64,000 nucleotides of DNA from NCBI RefSeq assembly GCF_900142975.1, contig NZ_LT670848.1, positions 1,240,001 through 1,304,000 on the forward strand. The letters run 5' to 3'. Positions within the stretch are counted from its first letter, which is position 1. Each line of letters starts with the position of its first letter. A model generated the notes under the pieces. That model searched no databases and was not told where the DNA came from. It saw only the letters and a program-made list of their open reading frames with translations. The DNA comes from Salegentibacter salegens (lineage in GTDB: Bacteria > Bacteroidota > Bacteroidia > Flavobacteriales > Flavobacteriaceae). Both the position numbers and the translations under genes were made by a program. Positions 26,128 to 35,214 of this stretch are shown piece by piece.

Positions 26128-27276
26128 ATGGCTCAGGAAACTACTACCCAAACTCCACTTAAACTTCACAATATCCAGGAAGCGATAGACGATATTCGTG
26201 AAGGCAAGGTTATTATTGTGGTAGACGATGAAGACAGAGAGAATGAAGGCGATTTTGTTGCAGCCGCAGAAAAGGTGACCCCAGAAATGATAAATTTTAT
26301 GGCCACTCATGGCCGCGGACTCATTTGCGCACCAATTACCGAAGAACGTTGCAAAAACCTGAAACTGGAAATGATGGTGAGCAATAATACCGATCCCATG
26401 GAAACCGGTTTTACCATTTCGGTAGATTTGCGAGGAAAAGGTGTAACCACGGGAATTTCAGCTTCAGATAGGGCCAAAACAATTCAATCGTTAATAGATC
26501 CTGAAACCAAACCTATAGACCTTAACCGTCCCGGGCATATTTTTCCGCTTAAAGCAAAAGAAGGCGGCGTGTTAAGAAGAACAGGGCATACCGAAGCTGC
26601 TATAGACTTTGCCAGGCTTGCAGGTTTTGCTCCCGCAGGTGTTATCGTAGAGATAATGAACGAGGATGGTTCTATGGCCAGACTTACGCAATTGATGGAA
26701 GTGGCGAAAAAATTTGACCTCAAAATTGTTTCAATTGAAGATTTAGTGGCTTATAGAATGCAGCACGATTCTTTAATTGAAAAGAAAGAAGATTTTGATC
26801 TTGATACCCGTTTTGGAAAATTTAGATTAAGAGCTTACCGCCAAACCACCAATGGGCAGGTTCATTTAGCACTTACCAAAGGGAACTGGAAAAATAATGA
26901 AGAAATTTTGGTTCGGGTAAATTCTACGCTGGTTAATAATGATATTCTTGGAACACTAACTAATAATGCCGACAAGAAACTGGATAATATGTTTAGGGCG
27001 ATTAATGAAGAAGGTCGCGGCGCAATTGTGTTTATAAATCCAGCCATACAATCTTTAAATTTATTACCGCGTCTCGCCGAGCTAAAAGAACGCCAGAAAA
27101 AAGGCGAAGTAAAAGCTCCGCCTTTAAATATGGATAATAAAGATTTTGGAATTGGTGCCCAGATTCTACACGATCTGGAAATTCATAAAATAAAATTACT
27201 TTCTAACTCCCAGCAAACTAAGCGTGTGGGAATGATTGGCTACGGACTGGAAATTACCCGCTACGTAAATTATTAA
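26128..27276 (+). CDS. ribB: 3,4-dihydroxy-2-butanone-4-phosphate synthase with degenerate GTP cyclohydrolase II domain
   Basis: The 382-residue protein makes the four-carbon precursor of riboflavin from ribulose 5-phosphate. The N-terminal RibB domain (about 1-205) is intact: [30 protein letters not shown] and [17 protein letters not shown]. The C-terminal half aligns with GTP cyclohydrolase II, but where RibA has its zinc-binding Cys cluster this protein reads [20 protein letters not shown], without cysteines. So the RibA half is probably inactive, and a separate RibA should exist elsewhere. I chose the ATG at 26128. The end overlaps the convergent nitroreductase gene by 4 bases. Confidence 0.92.
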   Translation: MAQETTTQTPLKLHNIQEAIDDIREGKVIIVVDDEDRENEGDFVAAAEKVTPEMINFMATHGRGLICAPITEERCKNLKLEMMVSNNTDPMETGFTISVDLRGKGVTTGISASDRAKTIQSLIDPETKPIDLNRPGHIFPLKAKEGGVLRRTGHTEAAIDFARLAGFAPAGVIVEIMNEDGSMARLTQLMEVAKKFDLKIVSIEDLVAYRMQHDSLIEKKEDFDLDTRFGKFRLRAYRQTTNGQVHLALTKGNWKNNEEILVRVNSTLVNNDILGTLTNNADKKLDNMFRAINEEGRGAIVFINPAIQSLNLLPRLAELKERQKKGEVKAPPLNMDNKDFGIGAQILHDLEIHKIKLLSNSQQTKRVGMIGYGLEITRYVNY

Positions 27277-27905
27277 TTTACTTCAATTATAACATCATCT
27301 AAAGGTCTTCGCACCTTTTTAAATTCAGAAAACATATCGTCTTCTGCACGATAACCTACCGGTAAAACCAAAACCGATTTTAAGTTGTGTTCTTCTAATT
27401 TTAAGAGTTCATCGTACTTATCGGGTTGAAAACCTTCCATAGGGCAGGCATCTATTTCTTCGGTAGCACAAACGGTTAAAAGTGTCCCCAAAGTTAAATA
27501 AGCCTGGTTTAGTGCCCAGGCGTGTACCTCTTCTGCTGCTTTAGATTCAAAACTTTCCACAAGAGATCTTTTAAAAGGATCTAAAATATCATCGGGGGTT
27601 TCGCGTATATGCTTTACCCTTTTAAAGTACTTTTCAATAAAATTCTTATCAACTTTCTTTTCAATACAAATCACTAAAACGTGAGACGCAGTATTTAACT
27701 GTTGCTGTTCCCAGGAAGCGGTTTTTAATTGTTCCTGTAATTCTTTATTGCGAACCACCACCATTTTTAAAGGCTGCAAACCATAAGATGTAGCAGTTAA
27801 ATTAAAAGCTTCTTTAAGAATGTTTATTTTCTCTAAAGAGAGTATTTTTTCAGGATCGAACTTTTTGGTGGCATAACGCCATTGTAAAGCTTTTATATTA
27901 CTCAT
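27273..27905 (-). CDS. NAD(P)H nitroreductase-family oxidoreductase
   Basis: The 210-residue protein is of the nitroreductase (NfsB-like) FMN family. It begins with ALQWRYATKKFDPEK, the usual FMN-binding start, and has LTATSYGLQPLKMVVV, AWALNQAYLTLGTLL and DACPMEGFQPDKYDEL. Such enzymes reduce quinones, nitro compounds or flavins with NAD(P)H. Its natural substrate cannot be told. The stop codon shares the tetranucleotide TTAA with the ribB stop codon on the other strand. Confidence 0.9.
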   Translation of the reverse strand: MSNIKALQWRYATKKFDPEKILSLEKINILKEAFNLTATSYGLQPLKMVVVRNKELQEQLKTASWEQQQLNTASHVLVICIEKKVDKNFIEKYFKRVKHIRETPDDILDPFKRSLVESFESKAAEEVHAWALNQAYLTLGTLLTVCATEEIDACPMEGFQPDKYDELLKLEEHNLKSVLVLPVGYRAEDDMFSEFKKVRRPLDDVIIEVN

Positions 27906-27931
27906 GTTTCAAATATTCTTTTTAAGAATTT

Positions 27932-27939
27932 CAAAGGTA
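27932..27939 (-). promoter_or_regulatory. -7 promoter box for the nitroreductase gene
   Basis: TACCTTTG on the minus strand matches TAnnTTTG and lies 27 bases upstream of the nitroreductase ATG. Confidence 0.5.
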
Positions 27940-28033
27940 ATCAATCACTTTTTATACATAAAGCTTCCTTAATAAATTAAACACATAGGTAAACTATATT
28001 TCTTTATCTTCGTTCTATAATTGGCGCTGCCCT

Positions 28034-28666
28034 ATGAAGCTGTTTAGAAAATTTATTCTCGCTTTTGCACTTTTCGTTATCATAAGCATCCTCATAATAT
28101 TTGGATTAGAAGCCTATGTGCAAAAAGAAACTGCTAATCTTATTTATTCTGAAATTGCAGAAATTCCTTCAGCAAAAACAGGAATAATTCTTGGCGCTAG
28201 TGTACATGCTGATGGGAAATTATCCCCAATTCTTGAAGATCGTGTAGAAACTGCCTACCAGCTTTACAAACTCAATAAGATTGAAAATTTTCTGGTAAGT
28301 GGAGATCATAGAACCGATGATTATGACGAAGTAAATGCAATAAAAAGTCATTTGGAGAAAAAAGGCGTTCCTACTGAAGATATTATTTTAGATCATTCTG
28401 GCTTTGACACTTACGATAGTATGTTTAGAGCAAAATCGGTTTTTGAAATCGAAGACGCCATAGTAATTACTCAGAAATTTCACTTACCCAGAAGTCTTTA
28501 TATTGCTAAAAACCTGGATGCCGACTATAAAGGATTAGAAGCCGCTCCCGTTGCATATACTTCTTCTGAAACTATTAAACGCCGGGAACAACTGGCGAAT
28601 TTTAAAGCTATTTGGGAAATTGTTACCAATCAACAACCTACCACGCTAGAAAAACAACCTAAGTAA
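28034..28666 (+). CDS. ElyC/SanA/YdcF-family (DUF218) membrane-anchored protein
   Basis: The 210-residue protein has one N-terminal membrane helix (about residues 8-27) and a DUF218 domain. Characteristic pieces are TGIILGASVHADGKLSPI, NFLVSGDHRTDDYDEV and AIVITQKFHLPRSLYIAKNL. The family includes SanA and ElyC, which affect envelope barrier function and peptidoglycan precursor use, but the chemical reaction is not known. The TAA stop codon is formed by the first bases of a dispersed repeat. Confidence 0.85.
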   Translation: MKLFRKFILAFALFVIISILIIFGLEAYVQKETANLIYSEIAEIPSAKTGIILGASVHADGKLSPILEDRVETAYQLYKLNKIENFLVSGDHRTDDYDEVNAIKSHLEKKGVPTEDIILDHSGFDTYDSMFRAKSVFEIEDAIVITQKFHLPRSLYIAKNLDADYKGLEAAPVAYTSSETIKRREQLANFKAIWEIVTNQQPTTLEKQPK

Positions 28667-28717
28667 ACTACCGCGGAACTCCCGATATTTCTCGAGAAAA
28701 TCTCGATTATCGATTAA
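28663..28717 (+). repeat. Dispersed intergenic repeat family 1 (copy A)
   Basis: It starts with GTAAACTACC and ends with TCTCGATTATCGATTAAA, the same order of blocks as in the copies at 46440-46532 and 53892-53990. The first TAA serves as the stop codon of the SanA-like gene. Confidence 0.6.
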
Positions 28718-28784
28718 AATTGATTTTAAGCTTCTGGCTATTTTTTTCTATCTTTAGATAACCTAACCAAAAAATCTAAAAACT

Positions 28785-29141
28785 ATGCTTCAATGGATAG
28801 TGCATATCGTTATAGATGCCCTGGTTTTACTAGCCGCAGCCAATATCATGCCTAAAGTGAAACTCGAGGGTTTTAAAACGGCTATTATTGTAGCTTTAAT
28901 TATCGGGGTACTTAGTTTTTTATTAAGCTGGGTGCTCACTCTCTTACTAAATGTAGCAACCTTCGGAATTTTTTATTTTCTGGGATTAGGATTTATCACC
29001 CGGGTTATTGCCTACGCCATTATAATTGAAATAGCCGACCAGTTTAGTGACGATTTTAAAACCGAAGGTTTCCTTCCTTCTCTATGGCTTGCCGTTTTTA
29101 TAGCCATTGTAGGTGGAATTGTGGATTGGGTACTTTTTTAA
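28785..29141 (+). CDS. Phage-holin-family (PF04020-like) four-helix membrane protein
   Basis: This 118-residue protein consists almost wholly of four hydrophobic helices: HIVIDALVLLAAANIMP, TAIIVALIIGVLSFLLSWVL, FLGLGFITRVIAYAIIIEIA and LAVFIAIVGGIVDWVLF. The pattern fits the chromosomal 'four-TMS phage holin' family that is common in bacteria without a prophage. No phage genes are nearby, so a lysis role is not supported. The stop codon overlaps that of the convergent PepSY gene in TTAA. Confidence 0.75.
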   Translation: MLQWIVHIVIDALVLLAAANIMPKVKLEGFKTAIIVALIIGVLSFLLSWVLTLLLNVATFGIFYFLGLGFITRVIAYAIIIEIADQFSDDFKTEGFLPSLWLAVFIAIVGGIVDWVLF

Positions 29142-30256
29142 GTTTTTGATTTAGGCTTTTTATTTCTGCGACCAAACCAAATTACAAACCCGCTAACGGG
29201 AAGTGCAGCTACAAACAAACTTGCAAAGAAGGCAATTATTTTACCGGTTAATCCAAAATACTGGCCGGTGTGCAAACCAAAAGTCATTTCCTGCAATTTC
29301 ATCCCGGTACTTTTGCTAGAGTATTCGTGATTTTTCAATAATTCACCGGTTTCCGGATGAAAATAAAAGTTAGATTGATGATCATAATCCATCGCTTCGG
29401 GATAAGAACCTGTTGTTATTGGCGCGCTTCCACCCTGTTCCCACACAAAAAACATTTCATCTTCAGGCCGTTGTTTTAAGGTTTCAACTATTGCAATATC
29501 CAGGGCGTTTTCAGAATATTCAGTATCTTCAATTTGAATATTTAACCGGTCTTCCGGTTTTTCCTGCCATAGATTTGCCAGGTCGTATAGGCCGTGATTC
29601 ATCCATTCATAAGAAAAACTAAGTCCCATAATGGCTATAAACAAAGCCAGAAGCGAAATATATAATCCGGTTATACTATGCCAGTCGTAATTTACACGGC
29701 GCCATTTGGCATCCCATCTTATTTGAAGACGTTTCTTGAAGTTTTTTCGCTTTTTTGGCCACCAAAGCACAATTCCAGAAATAAGCATGAAAACGAAAAT
29801 TAATGTAGAAATTCCTACTACCTGTTTTCCTATTTTCTCCGGAAGCCAGAGATGCATATGTAAATCTTCTACAATTAGAAAAAAGTCGTCTTCCAGGTTT
29901 TCTTTCTGAAGAAATTCAGCAGAATAAGGGTTGAAATAAATATGATGCGGCACCTCATCTACCATAGTATAAACAAAAGCCGAACGATCCCTACCCTGGT
30001 ACACAACCATTCCGGGTTGAACTTCAGGAAAAAGGTCTTTTGTTTTATTCTGAAGTTTTGAAGGCGCTACAAATGTTGAAGCTTGCGGAGTAAGATTTCG
30101 ATAATCGCGGGTTATGTCCTTAATCTCGTCGTGAAAAACAAAAATGCAACCGGTAATAGCCACTATAAAAACAATAAGACCGGAACCAAGTCCCAGCCAC
30201 AGATGAAGCTTAGCAATCCACTTCTTTAAACCTTTATTTTTTGTTTTTTTCTGCAT
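29138..30256 (-). CDS. PepSY-associated TM helix protein
   Basis: This 372-residue inner-membrane protein has four hydrophobic segments (about 22-42, 150-172, 202-222, 340-362) with periplasmic PepSY-like regions between them. It starts with the typical WIAKLHLWLGLGSGLIVFIV, has MHLWLPEKIGKQVVGIS and YDWHSITGLYISLLALFIAI, and conserved His residues suit heme or metal binding. Relatives are encoded beside TonB receptors and are thought to help reduce or release iron from siderophores. Here it starts 60 bases after the TonB receptor stop, so one iron-uptake operon is likely. Confidence 0.87.
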   Translation of the reverse strand: MQKKTKNKGLKKWIAKLHLWLGLGSGLIVFIVAITGCIFVFHDEIKDITRDYRNLTPQASTFVAPSKLQNKTKDLFPEVQPGMVVYQGRDRSAFVYTMVDEVPHHIYFNPYSAEFLQKENLEDDFFLIVEDLHMHLWLPEKIGKQVVGISTLIFVFMLISGIVLWWPKKRKNFKKRLQIRWDAKWRRVNYDWHSITGLYISLLALFIAIMGLSFSYEWMNHGLYDLANLWQEKPEDRLNIQIEDTEYSENALDIAIVETLKQRPEDEMFFVWEQGGSAPITTGSYPEAMDYDHQSNFYFHPETGELLKNHEYSSKSTGMKLQEMTFGLHTGQYFGLTGKIIAFFASLFVAALPVSGFVIWFGRRNKKPKSKT

Positions 30257-30316
30257 ATAAATAGGCCACCACCAAAACTCAAAACAATTTTGATGGTGAC
30301 CATATTAATTCATTTA

Positions 30317-32797
30317 TTAGAAATTATAAGTTAAACTCGCCGCAAAGTTTCTTGGTCTTTGTGGGTTTATTGTAGACCAACCGGTATAATATTCTTCGTT
30401 GGCAAGATTATTCAACTTCAGGTTAATTCCAAATTTATCTACATTATAGAATAACGAAGCGTTTAAAATAGTATAAGAAGGCAGGGTAAAAACTCCCGCA
30501 GTCTGGCGATTAAAGATCATATTATCACTCGCGTAGTTTCCTCCAAAACCAACACCAAAACCTTCAAGATTCCCCTGTGTAAAACGGTAACTCGCCCAAA
30601 AATTAGCTAAAGTTTCAGGCCCTGCCGATTCCGGTCTTCTTCCAAGGAAATCTAACTGATCAGATTCGGTTAATTCGCTATCATTATGGCTAAATCCTGC
30701 GATTAAGTTTAAACCTTCAAAAGGGCTGGCGGTAATACTCGCTTCAAAACCACGACTGTATTGTTCTCCATCCTGAACAAGATTAAAAGGATTTTCAGCA
30801 TCCTGCATTACCATATTAGAAACCTGGATATCGTAGTAACTTAAAGTGGCAGAAAGATGATTTTTGAGTAGGTTCAATTTTGTTCCCACTTCAAATTGTT
30901 TTGCTCTTTCAGGATCAAAAACTATGGTTCTTGTTTCTCCGGTTTCCAGGTTATCTACCTGTCTTGGGCCCACGTTGCTAAAACCATCCATATAATTTGC
31001 GAAAAGCGCTACTTTATCTAAAACCGGCTGATAAACCAATCCAAATTTTGGGGAAAGTGCCGTTTGGCTATTGGTTTCAGTTTCAAACTGGTCTAATCTT
31101 AAGCTCGTCATTAAAGCAAGCTGCGGAGTAAAATTAAGTACGTTAGAAATGTAGGCACTGTAAATATCTTCTTCAGCAATACTATTATTTCTATTAACGT
31201 TTTCCAATAAACCGGCCGTGCCTTCTTTACTTAGAATTCCGCTATCGTTATCTGTAATATAATTTGCTGGCTCATAGATGTCATAAACACTTTCGTTTAC
31301 GTTTTGCAAGCTTGCATTACCAATATAAACCTCGCCATTTGCAACATATCCGCTATTGTTATCAATTACTTTTCTATTGAAATAATCTAAGCCAACCACG
31401 GTACGATTGCGCATTCCGGCGATTTCAAAATCCCCGATAAAGTTCTGTTGAATATCATTACTTATCGTCGTAGAATTTTGATTGCTTATATAGCGTGTAA
31501 AAACAAGACCTTCGTCTAAGTTTGTTACATCTCCTGGTACTTCTTCTCTACCCTGATTAAATTGAGTAGATTCATATAAATAAGAATAGTTACCTAGTGC
31601 TTTTGCCGAACCTGTAGAAACCGCCGTTTGTGAAGTCCAGCTTTCTGAAAGTTTATAATTCATTTGCGCCTGCAGGCTAAACGTAGGATTCTCTACCGTA
31701 AGATCGTTACTGGTGTAAGACTTATTGTTATCATAACCTAATTCTTCAATATTGGTAGCGCTAAGCGGTGCACCTCGATCTACGAACAACATTAAAGGAT
31801 TTGTACTTTCAGAATCGTAAAATTCAGTATTTATAAAAAATGAAAGTTTATCATTTACTTTATAGCTTAACGAAGGCGCTACAAATAGAGACTTATTAAA
31901 GCCTGCATCCTGGAAACTGTTTTCGGTATGGTAAGCAGTATTTACTCTTAAAGCTACATCACCCGTTTCATCAAGCGGTGTGTTTACATCGGCAGTTACA
32001 CGGTTTAGTCCAAAACTTCCCAGGGTGTAAGAAATATTTCCACCAAAATAATTATAAGGTTTTTTAGTTGTAATATTAATTAAACCACCATAGGAAACAA
32101 GGCTACTTCCATAAAGAGTTCCCGATGGCCCCTTAATAACTTCAATATTTTCCATATTTGCAGGATCTGGGCTGCCGTTAGTTAGTGCAGGTAATCCATT
32201 AACCAGGTTTGGTTGTACAGGAAAGCCTCTAAGCGAAAAATACCCCGCACCATCGTTTCCACGGCCGGTAGATTCCCAAAGCTTAGTAAGCCCTGAAGCG
32301 TTTTTAATCGCATCATCAAAATTTGTAATCACCTGTTCCTTTAAAAGCTCTGAAGTGATATTATTATATACCTGCGGATTTTCAATTTTCTTAAGTGGCA
32401 TTTTTGCTACACTTACGCTGGTATTTCGGGTAAATTTATTACCGTTCCCATTTCCTCTCAACACTACAGTACCTAATTCTTCCTGCTTACCTATTAAAAC
32501 AATAGATGGAATATTAGTAGTTGCGCCAGGCTGCACGCTTATTTTTAAATTTTGGGTTTCATAACCTACATAAGAAATTTGCAAAGTATAATTTCCTTTC
32601 GGAATATTTCTTAACGTAAATTCTCCCCTATTATTGGTTTCATCACCAATTTGAAGTCCTTTAACTTCAACATTTACATTAGACAGCGGGTTTGCTGCAT
32701 TATTTACTACATTTCCTTTAATTGCACCCGTATTTTGTGCAAAGCTAATTTGAATAGCTAAAAGAAAGAACATAACCAGGCTATTTGAAAGCTTCAT
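30317..32797 (-). CDS. TonB-dependent siderophore-type receptor
   Basis: The 826-residue outer-membrane receptor starts with a signal peptide (KLSNSLVMFFLLAIQISFAQ). A carboxypeptidase-regulatory-like domain follows (about 24-105), then a plug (about 125-235, including IEVIKGPSGTLYGSS) and a 22-stranded barrel ending RPRNFAASLTYNF. The plug motif and total length fit FhuA/FhuE-like ferric siderophore receptors. The PepSY gene follows in the same direction. Iron repression (Fur) would be expected, but I could not identify a convincing Fur box. Confidence 0.92.
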   Translation of the reverse strand: MKLSNSLVMFFLLAIQISFAQNTGAIKGNVVNNAANPLSNVNVEVKGLQIGDETNNRGEFTLRNIPKGNYTLQISYVGYETQNLKISVQPGATTNIPSIVLIGKQEELGTVVLRGNGNGNKFTRNTSVSVAKMPLKKIENPQVYNNITSELLKEQVITNFDDAIKNASGLTKLWESTGRGNDGAGYFSLRGFPVQPNLVNGLPALTNGSPDPANMENIEVIKGPSGTLYGSSLVSYGGLINITTKKPYNYFGGNISYTLGSFGLNRVTADVNTPLDETGDVALRVNTAYHTENSFQDAGFNKSLFVAPSLSYKVNDKLSFFINTEFYDSESTNPLMLFVDRGAPLSATNIEELGYDNNKSYTSNDLTVENPTFSLQAQMNYKLSESWTSQTAVSTGSAKALGNYSYLYESTQFNQGREEVPGDVTNLDEGLVFTRYISNQNSTTISNDIQQNFIGDFEIAGMRNRTVVGLDYFNRKVIDNNSGYVANGEVYIGNASLQNVNESVYDIYEPANYITDNDSGILSKEGTAGLLENVNRNNSIAEEDIYSAYISNVLNFTPQLALMTSLRLDQFETETNSQTALSPKFGLVYQPVLDKVALFANYMDGFSNVGPRQVDNLETGETRTIVFDPERAKQFEVGTKLNLLKNHLSATLSYYDIQVSNMVMQDAENPFNLVQDGEQYSRGFEASITASPFEGLNLIAGFSHNDSELTESDQLDFLGRRPESAGPETLANFWASYRFTQGNLEGFGVGFGGNYASDNMIFNRQTAGVFTLPSYTILNASLFYNVDKFGINLKLNNLANEEYYTGWSTINPQRPRNFAASLTYNF

Positions 32798-32836
32798 TAG
32801 TCAGTGTTTTTATTTAGATTGGATTTAAATACGGGG

Positions 32837-32865
32837 CAAATGTATAAACCAATTCGCTTTTTCAA
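32837..32865 (-). promoter_or_regulatory. Promoter of the TonB receptor operon
   Basis: On the minus strand a TTG (32863-32865), an 18-base spacer and TACATTTG (32837-32844) match TTG-N(17-23)-TAnnTTTG. The -7 box is 39 bases upstream of the receptor ATG. Confidence 0.65.
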
Positions 32866-33004
32866 AAGCTTATTTATAATTATTTTAAATAAAAATAAAG
32901 ACGAACACCTCAGGTTTTTGTATATCAAATAAATAGATCAAAAAATTCTATCTAGATAAAAGCACATTTGATGCTTTCTTAACTTATACCCAATTCTAAT
33001 CTTT

Positions 33005-33012
33005 TATATTTG
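33005..33012 (+). promoter_or_regulatory. -7 promoter box for the HAD hydrolase gene
   Basis: TATATTTG matches TAnnTTTG and lies 18 bases before the ATG at 33031. An alternative TTG start at 33010 overlaps the box, so I reject it. Confidence 0.55.
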
Positions 33013-33030
33013 CAGCTTAATTTTTGCGCT

Positions 33031-33843
33031 ATGATAAAACTGATTGTGACCGATATGGATGGAACTTTGTTGAACGACGAGCACGAGATACATCCAGATT
33101 TTTGGGAGATAGAAGAATTACTTAATAATAAAGGAATAATGTTCGCTGTGGCAAGTGGCCGGCAGTTTTACAATCTGGAGAGCAAATTTGAAAGAATTAA
33201 AGACCGAATGATGTTTTTTGCCGAAAACGGTACCCACGTAGTGCATAAAGGAAAAGATCTTTATGTAAATCCTTTAAACAAGGAGGCTGCGATGAACTTT
33301 GTAAGAAAAGGCAGGGAACTTTCTAGTACTCACTTAGTACTTTGCGGGAAAAATTCGGCGTATATAGAAAGTAAAGACGATAGCTTTTTTAACGAGATCA
33401 ATAAATTTTACAAAAAGATAGAAAGAGTAGACGATCTTACTAAAGTAGAAGACACATTTTTAAAAGTAACTTTTTGCAATTTTAATGGGGTTGAAGAAAA
33501 TACCTACCCTCATTTAGAAGAATTTGCAACTAATTATAAAGTGGCCATTGCCGCCCATGTTTTTATAGATGTTACTTCAATTACTGCAAATAAAGGAAAT
33601 GCTATTAGCGGCATCCAGGAAGAACTAAATATTTCTCCCAAAGAAACCCTGGTTTTTGGCGATTACCTCAACGACCTGGAAATGATGCAAAACGCAAAAT
33701 ACAGCTACGCCATGAAAAACGCGCATCCAGAGATTATTAAAGTAAGTACCTATTTAACAAATTTCGATAATAACGAAAATGGAGTGCTAAAAACCATCGA
33801 AGAACTCGGCTTGCTAAAAGATGAGTATGCGATAAAAAGTTAA
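33031..33843 (+). CDS. HAD-superfamily phosphatase of the Cof type
   Basis: The 270-residue hydrolase has the HAD nucleophile motif VTDMDGTLLNDE near its N-terminus, a C2-type cap domain in the middle and the metal-binding motif VFGDYLNDLEMMQ near the C-terminus. Cof-type members dephosphorylate sugar phosphates, flavin or pyridoxal phosphates, and substrates are broad. The stop codon lies directly before the target duplication of the IS256-family element, which thus entered right behind the gene without damaging it. Confidence 0.9.
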   Translation: MIKLIVTDMDGTLLNDEHEIHPDFWEIEELLNNKGIMFAVASGRQFYNLESKFERIKDRMMFFAENGTHVVHKGKDLYVNPLNKEAAMNFVRKGRELSSTHLVLCGKNSAYIESKDDSFFNEINKFYKKIERVDDLTKVEDTFLKVTFCNFNGVEENTYPHLEEFATNYKVAIAAHVFIDVTSITANKGNAISGIQEELNISPKETLVFGDYLNDLEMMQNAKYSYAMKNAHPEIIKVSTYLTNFDNNENGVLKTIEELGLLKDEYAIKS

Positions 33844-33851
33844 AACTTTAT
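33844..33851. repeat. Left copy of the 8-bp target-site duplication
   Basis: AACTTTAT directly precedes the left terminal repeat of the IS and is repeated exactly at 35215-35222. Confidence 0.85.
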
Positions 33852-33913
33852 GAGGGTGTAATCTCAAGTCTGTCTAGACTTTGAAAATTAAATTAAAATT
33901 TTTAGACTAGATT

Positions 33914-35152
33914 ATGACACAAGAAGAGATTAAGGAATTAAAGGAAAAAGCATTAAAACAATTTTTATCAGGAGAATCCCTAACCGGCAAAAACGGCGCT
34001 TTTGCTCCAATGCTTAGGGAGTTTATGGAAGAGGCCCTGGAAGCAGAAATGTCTTCGCACCTTTCCGATGAAGAAAAAGGCTCAAAAGCAGGTAATAAGC
34101 GTAATGGCAAAGGCAAAAAGACCCTAAAGAGCAGCCAAGGGGACGTCACCATTAACACGCCCCAGGATCGTAACAGTACCTTTGAGCCGGAGATCGTAGC
34201 GAAACGCCAGCGTATCCTGGCCGATAATTTAGAAAAGCAGATTATAGGCATGTACGGGATGGGCAATAGCCTGCGGGATATCTCAGCTCATATAGAGGAA
34301 ATGTATGATTCCAAGATATCCACACACGTTCTAAGTGATATTACGGACCGGGTGATTCCCAAGGTTAAGGAATGGCAGGATCGCCCCTTGGAGCCGGTAT
34401 ATTGCATCCTATGGCTCGACGCGATGCACTTCAAGGTACGCGAAGAAGGCAAAGTAAAGCACAAGGCCTTGTATAATATTTTAGGAATAAATAAAGCTGG
34501 AAGAAAGGAAGTGCTGGGTATGTATATCTCGGAAAGTGAAGGGGCCAATTTTTGGCTTCAGGTGCTGACCCAATTAAACAACCGTGGCTTAAAAGATATT
34601 CTGATTGCCTGTACGGATAATCTTACGGGCTTTAGTGAAGCCATTCATTCTGTTTATCCCAAGACTGATATTCAGCTATGTATTGTCCACCAGATCCGCA
34701 ATAGTATGAAGTATGTGGCCAGTAAGGATCAAAAAGATTTTATGAAAGACCTTAAACTGGTGTACAAGGCTGACACCAAAGACCAGGCTGAATCGGCTTT
34801 ACTGGATCTGGAAGAAAAATGGGGCAAAAGATATCCCATAGTGATCCGTTCCTGGAATGATAACTGGGACCGATTGAGTGCTTATTTTGAATATACCGCA
34901 CCCATTAGAAAACTCATATACACCACAAATGCCGTAGAGGCTTTTCACCGGCAGGTAAGAAAAGTAACCAAGACCAAAGGCGCTTTTACCAATGATATGG
35001 CACTATTGAAGCTGGTTTACCTAGCTACCAGAAGAATTGAAAAGAAATGGAACGCCCCACTGCAGAACTGGGGTTTGGTAGTTCAACAATTAGCTATTAA
35101 ATTTGAAGGTCGGCTAGAGTTGGACTTAGCCACCAATGAAACGAAAAACTAA
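33914..35152 (+). CDS. IS256-family (mutator type) transposase
   Basis: The 412-residue DDE transposase is full length for the family. It has an N-terminal DNA-binding region, with the acidic residues of the catalytic core in LWLDAMHFKVRE (first Asp), IACTDNLTGF (second Asp) and TTNAVEAFHRQVRK (Glu). CIVHQIRNSMKYV between the second Asp and the Glu is the typical C/D-x-H segment of IS256/mutator enzymes. It is the only gene of the element. The frame is intact, so the enzyme may be functional. Confidence 0.96.
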   Translation: MTQEEIKELKEKALKQFLSGESLTGKNGAFAPMLREFMEEALEAEMSSHLSDEEKGSKAGNKRNGKGKKTLKSSQGDVTINTPQDRNSTFEPEIVAKRQRILADNLEKQIIGMYGMGNSLRDISAHIEEMYDSKISTHVLSDITDRVIPKVKEWQDRPLEPVYCILWLDAMHFKVREEGKVKHKALYNILGINKAGRKEVLGMYISESEGANFWLQVLTQLNNRGLKDILIACTDNLTGFSEAIHSVYPKTDIQLCIVHQIRNSMKYVASKDQKDFMKDLKLVYKADTKDQAESALLDLEEKWGKRYPIVIRSWNDNWDRLSAYFEYTAPIRKLIYTTNAVEAFHRQVRKVTKTKGAFTNDMALLKLVYLATRRIEKKWNAPLQNWGLVVQQLAIKFEGRLELDLATNETKN

Positions 35153-35156
35153 AATT

Positions 35157-35188
35157 TTCTTCTCCCGGGGGTACCCCCGGGAGAAGAA
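35157..35188. terminator. 32-bp perfect GC-rich palindrome inside the IS right end
   Basis: The palindrome is centred on GGTACC, with arms TTCTCCCGGGGG and their exact complement. It lies 5 bases after the transposase stop codon, just inside the right terminal repeat. It would form a very stable hairpin and could stop transcripts entering or leaving the element. No U tract follows on the plus strand. Confidence 0.6.
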
Positions 35189-35214
35189 GCAGACAGAGTT
35201 GAGCTAACACTCCC

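Larger units (their letters stand above)
33852..35214 (+). mobile_element. Complete IS256-family insertion sequence, 1363 bp
   Basis: The element has imperfect 24-bp terminal inverted repeats: left 33852-33875 (starts GAGGGTGTAATC) and right 35191-35214 (complement starts GGGAGTGTTAGC), with 19 of 24 positions identical. It holds one full-length transposase gene and is flanked by perfect 8-bp direct repeats (AACTTTAT). IS256 elements make 8-9 bp duplications, so boundaries and family agree. Identical flanks and an open transposase frame suggest a fairly recent, possibly active copy. Confidence 0.92.

Noticed and set aside
28785..29141. Holin-like gene as a sign of a prophage
   Set aside because: No integrase, portal, capsid or lysin gene is near, and this four-helix family is common on bacterial chromosomes.
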